Positions 60,917 through 64,000 of a DNA stretch of 64,000 nucleotides are shown one piece after another. The first letter of the stretch is position 1. Each line of letters begins with the position of its first letter. This DNA comes from Actinopolymorpha rutila (GTDB lineage Bacteria > Actinomycetota > Actinomycetes > Propionibacteriales > Actinopolymorphaceae). The position numbers were made by a program, and so were the translations under genes. The notes below the pieces were generated by a model. It worked only from the letters and a program-made list of their open reading frames with translations. It had not been told where the DNA came from and made no database searches. The stretch is taken from NCBI RefSeq assembly GCF_013407855.1, contig NZ_JACBZH010000001.1:3348001-3412000 (forward strand), written 5' to 3'.

Positions 60917-62052
60917 GACTGGTCTCCGTTCACCAGTTCCGGAGCGAACTCGGTGCGCTCCGCGGCGATCGTTGGCCGTGCCTCGACGAGGTTCTCGCCG
61001 ATCTCCACCGGGAAGTGGCAGGCGGCGAGGTGCTCCGGGCCGTCGTTCAGCCGGCTGACCAGCGCCGGCACCTCGCTGGCGCAGGTGTCGGCGGCCTTCG
61101 GGCAGCGCGGGTGGAAACGGCAACCGCTCGGCGGGTTGATCGGCGAGGGTACGTCGCCGCGCAGGATGATCCGCTCCCGCCGATCGGAAAGGTCCGGGTC
61201 GGCCAGCGGAACCGCCGACAGCAGCGCGTTGGTGTAGGGGTGGCGCGGCGCCTTGTGCAGGGAGTCGGCGTCGGCGACCTCGACCACCTTGCCGAGGTAC
61301 ATCACCGCGATCCGGTCACTGACGTGGCGTACCACCGACAGGTCGTGGGCGATGAAGACGTAGGTGAGGTTGAACTCCTGCTGCAGGTCGGCCAGCAGGT
61401 TGATGATCTGCGCCTGGATGGAGACGTCCAGCGCGGAGACCGGCTCGTCGCACACGATCAGCTTGGGCCGCATCGCCAGTGCCCGGGCCACGCCGATGCG
61501 CTGGCGCTGGCCGCCGGAGAACTCCGCGGGGAACCTGTTGTAGTGCTCGGGGTTGAGGCCGACGAGCTCCATCAGCTCCTGGACCTTGCGCTTGCGCTCG
61601 GCCCCCTTGCCGACTCCGTGGATGGCGAACGGGTCGCCGATGATCGAGCCGACCCGGCGCCGCGGGTTCAGCGAGCCGTACGGGTCCTGGAAGATCATCT
61701 GGATCTCCCGGCGCAGCGGCCGCAGCGCCCGTCGCGACAGGGTGGTGATGTCGGTGCCGTCGAAGGTCACCCGGCCCGACGTCACGTCGTACAGCCGCGT
61801 CATGCACCGCGCGAGGGTCGACTTGCCGCAGCCGGTCTCACCGACCAGCCCGAGCGTCTCACCCGCCCGCACCTGCAGGTCGACACCGTCGACTGCCTGC
61901 ACCTGGTCCTTGCCGCGGCGGAACAGCCGGTCGGAGGAGACCGGGAACCACTTCTGGAGGTTCTCGACCTCCAGCAGCACGTCGTGGTCGCTGCCTCCGC
62001 GTGGGGTGGCGGTGGCCTTCGGCGTGCTGTTCGATGTGTCGCTGGCGTTCAC
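60913..62052 (-). CDS. oligopeptide ABC transporter ATP-binding protein (DppF/OppF type)
   Basis: A 379-residue ATPase. I use the GTG at 62052 (VNASDTSNSTPK), with GAGG upstream. Walker A is GLVGETGCGKSTLARC, the signature FSGGQRQRIGVARAL, Walker B LIVCDEPVSALDV and the switch histidine in VFIAHDLSVVRHV. The C-terminal CxxHPRC-like patch PPSGCRFHPRCPKAADTC is usual for OppF and may hold an iron-sulfur cluster. It energises the importer together with the DppD-type ATPase. Confidence 0.9.
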   Translation of the reverse strand: MNASDTSNSTPKATATPRGGSDHDVLLEVENLQKWFPVSSDRLFRRGKDQVQAVDGVDLQVRAGETLGLVGETGCGKSTLARCMTRLYDVTSGRVTFDGTDITTLSRRALRPLRREIQMIFQDPYGSLNPRRRVGSIIGDPFAIHGVGKGAERKRKVQELMELVGLNPEHYNRFPAEFSGGQRQRIGVARALAMRPKLIVCDEPVSALDVSIQAQIINLLADLQQEFNLTYVFIAHDLSVVRHVSDRIAVMYLGKVVEVADADSLHKAPRHPYTNALLSAVPLADPDLSDRRERIILRGDVPSPINPPSGCRFHPRCPKAADTCASEVPALVSRLNDGPEHLAACHFPVEIGENLVEARPTIAAERTEFAPELVNGDQS

Positions 62053-62060
62053 CGATCGCC

Positions 62061-63155
62061 TCACCTGGTGCTCGTCGTGCTGGACGTAAGGGCGGCCCGT
62101 GCCTCGCCGCGGCCGGCCTCGTCGGTCGGCAGCCAGCACGCGCTGTGGTGTGCCTGGTCGCCGAACACCTCCCGCAGGGGCGGCGTCTCCGACCGGCACT
62201 GGTCGAAGGCGTACGGACAGCGGGGGTGGAAGGGGCAGCCGGACGGGGGCCTGATCAGGCTCGGCGGAGCGCCGGAGATGGGCCGCAGCCGCTGCCGCTC
62301 CCCACTCTCGGCCGGCAGCGAGCCGAGCAGACCCTCGGTGTAGGGGTGGTGATGGTGGTAGAAGAGCTCCCGCCGGCCGGTGCGTTCCATGATGCGCCCG
62401 GCGTACATCACCGCGACCTCGTCGGCGACGTCGGCCACCACGCCGAGGTCGTGGGTGATCATGATCAGTGCGGTGCCGAACTCCGCCTGCAGGTCGGCCA
62501 TGACCTCCAGCACCTGCGCCTGGACGGTGACGTCGAGGGCGGTCGTGGGCTCGTCGGCGACCAGGAGCACGGGATCCAGCGCCATCGCCATCGCGATCAT
62601 CGCGCGCTGGCGCATGCCGCCGGAGAACTGGTGGGGAAAGTCGTCGACGCGACGCTCGGGCTTGGGAATGCCGACCCGGCGCAACAGCTCGATCGAGCGT
62701 TCGCGTGCCGCGGACTTCGAGATCGACCGGTCGTGGGCGCGGATCATCTCGCTGATCTGCCAGCCGACGCGGTAGTAGGGGTGAAGACTGGACTGGGAGT
62801 CCTGGAAGATCATGCCGATCTTCGCGCCACGAACCTGGCGCAGGTCTTCCTTGCTCATGGTGAGCAGGTCACGGCCCTCGAAGAGCGCCCGTCCGCTGAC
62901 CATCGCGCCCCGGGTCAGGCCCACGACGGTCTGGGTGGAGACGCTCTTGCCCGAACCGGACTCGCCGACGATGGCGAGGGTCTTGCCGCGCTCCACGTCG
63001 AACGACACGCCGCGTACGGCCTGTACGACGCCGTCGGAGGTCCTGAACGACACCTTCAGGTCCTGGACGGAGAGCAGCGGGGTGGCGCCGTCGCGGAGGG
63101 TGTCCGGCGCGGCGTTGGCGGAGTTGTCGATGTTGTCGACCACGGGAATCTCCAT
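62061..63155 (-). CDS. oligopeptide ABC transporter ATP-binding protein (DppD/OppD type)
   Basis: A 364-residue ATPase from the ATG at 63155. Walker A is AIVGESGSGKSVSTQT, signature FSGGMRQRAMIAMAMALDP, Walker B LLVADEPTTALDVTV and switch region MITHDLGVVADVADEV. The Cys-rich C-terminal PPSGCPFHPRCPYAFDQC is conserved. It pairs with the OppF-type protein encoded eight bases downstream. Confidence 0.9.
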   Translation of the reverse strand: MEIPVVDNIDNSANAAPDTLRDGATPLLSVQDLKVSFRTSDGVVQAVRGVSFDVERGKTLAIVGESGSGKSVSTQTVVGLTRGAMVSGRALFEGRDLLTMSKEDLRQVRGAKIGMIFQDSQSSLHPYYRVGWQISEMIRAHDRSISKSAARERSIELLRRVGIPKPERRVDDFPHQFSGGMRQRAMIAMAMALDPVLLVADEPTTALDVTVQAQVLEVMADLQAEFGTALIMITHDLGVVADVADEVAVMYAGRIMERTGRRELFYHHHHPYTEGLLGSLPAESGERQRLRPISGAPPSLIRPPSGCPFHPRCPYAFDQCRSETPPLREVFGDQAHHSACWLPTDEAGRGEARAALTSSTTSTR

Positions 63156-63208
63156 CAGGCGAAGGAGGGCGCTCCGGCCGGTCGGCCGGGCGCCCTCCTC
63201 CGTTGGGG

Positions 63209-64000
63209 TCAGCCGCCCTGCTTGCCCTGCTCCAACCAGATGTTGGTCGGGTCGAAGTTCTGCATGGACGGGAGGTAGACGGCGTTCTTCGTCTGCGATG
63301 CGTGGTAGTTGGCCTGCACCGGGTTGGTGATGGGGAAGAACGGCGCGTCCTTCATGACCTGCTGGTCGGCCTGTGCCCACAGGCTTCCCGCGGTGGACTC
63401 ATCCTTGGCGTTGGAGGCCTGCGTGATGAGCTTGTTGACCGCAGGGTTCTCGTAGAAGCCGAAGTTGCTGCCGATCGGCGGGAACGACGGCTTGCCGGAG
63501 AACAGCGGGGCGAAGAAGGACAGTGCGGCGTTGCCGTACCAGTCCGAACCCCATCCGGCCAGGGACACGTCCCAGACACCGCGCTTGGTCACGTCCGGCG
63601 CCTGCATGTACTTCGTGTAGAAGTCGGCGTTGGGAACCGCGACGCCCTTGACGTCGACACCGACCGCCTTGAGGTCCTGCTGCACAGTCGCAAAGGTCTT
63701 GCGGCTGCCCTCGGAGGCGTTGCGGTACACGAACTTCAGCGTCAGACCCTTCTTGTAGCCCGCCTTGGCCAGCAGCTGCTTCGCCTTGGCCACGTTGTGC
63801 GGGTACGGGTCGAAGTCCTTGCTGCCGACGATGCTGCTCGGCAGGACGTGGGTCAGCGGCGGGTTGACCTTCGGCCCACCGAGCGCCTGGATGATGTTGG
63901 TGCGGTTGACCGCGTAGGCCAGTGCCTGCCGGACCTCGGGCTTCTTCAGGGCGCCGCTGTTGTTCGGCGACACCGTGTTGAACACGATGTACGGGTTCGA
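63209..64000 (-). CDS. peptide-binding lipoprotein, C-terminal part (cut by window end)
   Basis: The last 263 residues of a family 5 extracellular solute-binding protein (DppA/OppA type); the N-terminus with the signal and lipobox lies beyond the window. VRQALAYAVNRTNIIQALGG, LLAKAGYKKGLTLKFVYRNA and WDVSLAGWGSDWYGNAALSF are family motifs. It captures peptides, or possibly sugars or nickel complexes, for the importer encoded downstream, and is probably the first gene of that operon. Confidence 0.88.
   Translation of the reverse strand, partial: SNPYIVFNTVSPNNSGALKKPEVRQALAYAVNRTNIIQALGGPKVNPPLTHVLPSSIVGSKDFDPYPHNVAKAKQLLAKAGYKKGLTLKFVYRNASEGSRKTFATVQQDLKAVGVDVKGVAVPNADFYTKYMQAPDVTKRGVWDVSLAGWGSDWYGNAALSFFAPLFSGKPSFPPIGSNFGFYENPAVNKLITQASNAKDESTAGSLWAQADQQVMKDAPFFPITNPVQANYHASQTKNAVYLPSMQNFDPTNIWLEQGKQGG

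Overview
The window is high-GC, densely packed DNA from the chromosome of a free-living actinomycete. Signs are frequent GTG starts, many ATGA/GTGA stop-start overlaps, ergothioneine genes, a TPP-riboswitch thiazole operon, an ECF42-type sigma factor family, a DUF222-HNH gene and leaderless-type promoters. The gene set is compatible with a Propionibacteriales-type genus (Nocardioidaceae or Actinopolymorpha-like), but nothing in the window fixes the genus. No rRNA, tRNA, CRISPR array or plasmid/phage backbone is seen.

Layout. 1-9.8 kb is an accessory strip of small enzymes and transporters (Nudix and GNAT relics, two aminoglycoside-phosphotransferase-like proteins, a TDT anion transporter, MFS, DinB, esterase) with several single-base frameshifts; it ends in an IS630-like remnant whose inverted ends enclose a RibD/DHFR-like gene. 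9.85-14.9 kb has a flavin disulfide oxidoreductase divergent from an XRE-cupin regulator whose palindromic operator straddles its own start codon, a methyltransferase, and a TetR-gap operon. 15-22.2 kb holds two complete ECF42 modules (DGPF/YCII protein plus TPR-tailed sigma factor), one with an AhpD-like protein and a VOC protein, the other divergent from a DHA2-type MFS pump. 22.2-25.7 kb has a TetR-SGNH hydrolase pair with a strong operator and a glycosyltransferase. 25.8-29.8 kb is thiO-thiS-thiG-thiE plus a nitronate monooxygenase, behind a TPP riboswitch. 30-34.2 kb contains a GrpB-like relic, the DUF222-HNH gene, an ArsR-SRPBCC-VOC operon and a PNPOx-like flavoprotein. 34.3-44.4 kb contains a Tet(M)-like ribosomal protection GTPase with an overlapping leader ORF, a MarR-GNAT fusion, NAD kinase, a PhyH dioxygenase with a structured leader, a large secreted glycoside hydrolase, a DJ-1/PfpI protein and a LOG phosphoribohydrolase. 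44.4-48.4 kb has a methyltransferase, a SnoaL-like protein, a sugar-binding-protein relic, a membrane protein and a CobW-like protein without a P-loop. 48.5-53 kb is egtABCD. 53.2-58.9 kb has a histone-H1-like membrane protein, aldo/keto reductase, acyl-CoA dehydrogenase, lipoprotein, NfeD-like protein and an anchored secreted protein. 59-64 kb is a dipeptide/oligopeptide ABC importer cut by the window end.

The strongest signal is in the two ECF42 modules. Four promoter-like elements share the same geometry (6-base -35, 17-base spacer, 4-base -10, then 41-53 bases to the start codon) but split into two sequence classes: TGTCGA-N17-CGTC before the first module and its VOC gene, TGTCAA-N17-CGAC before the second module and its divergent efflux pump. 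This reads as two insulated, self-activating sigma circuits side by side. A second theme is in-frame microsatellites in unrelated genes (thiO, DUF222, MarR-GNAT, egtA, the glycoside hydrolase signal region) and one at the thiG/thiE junction. A third is a run of single-base indels that may be gene decay or uncorrected sequencing errors.
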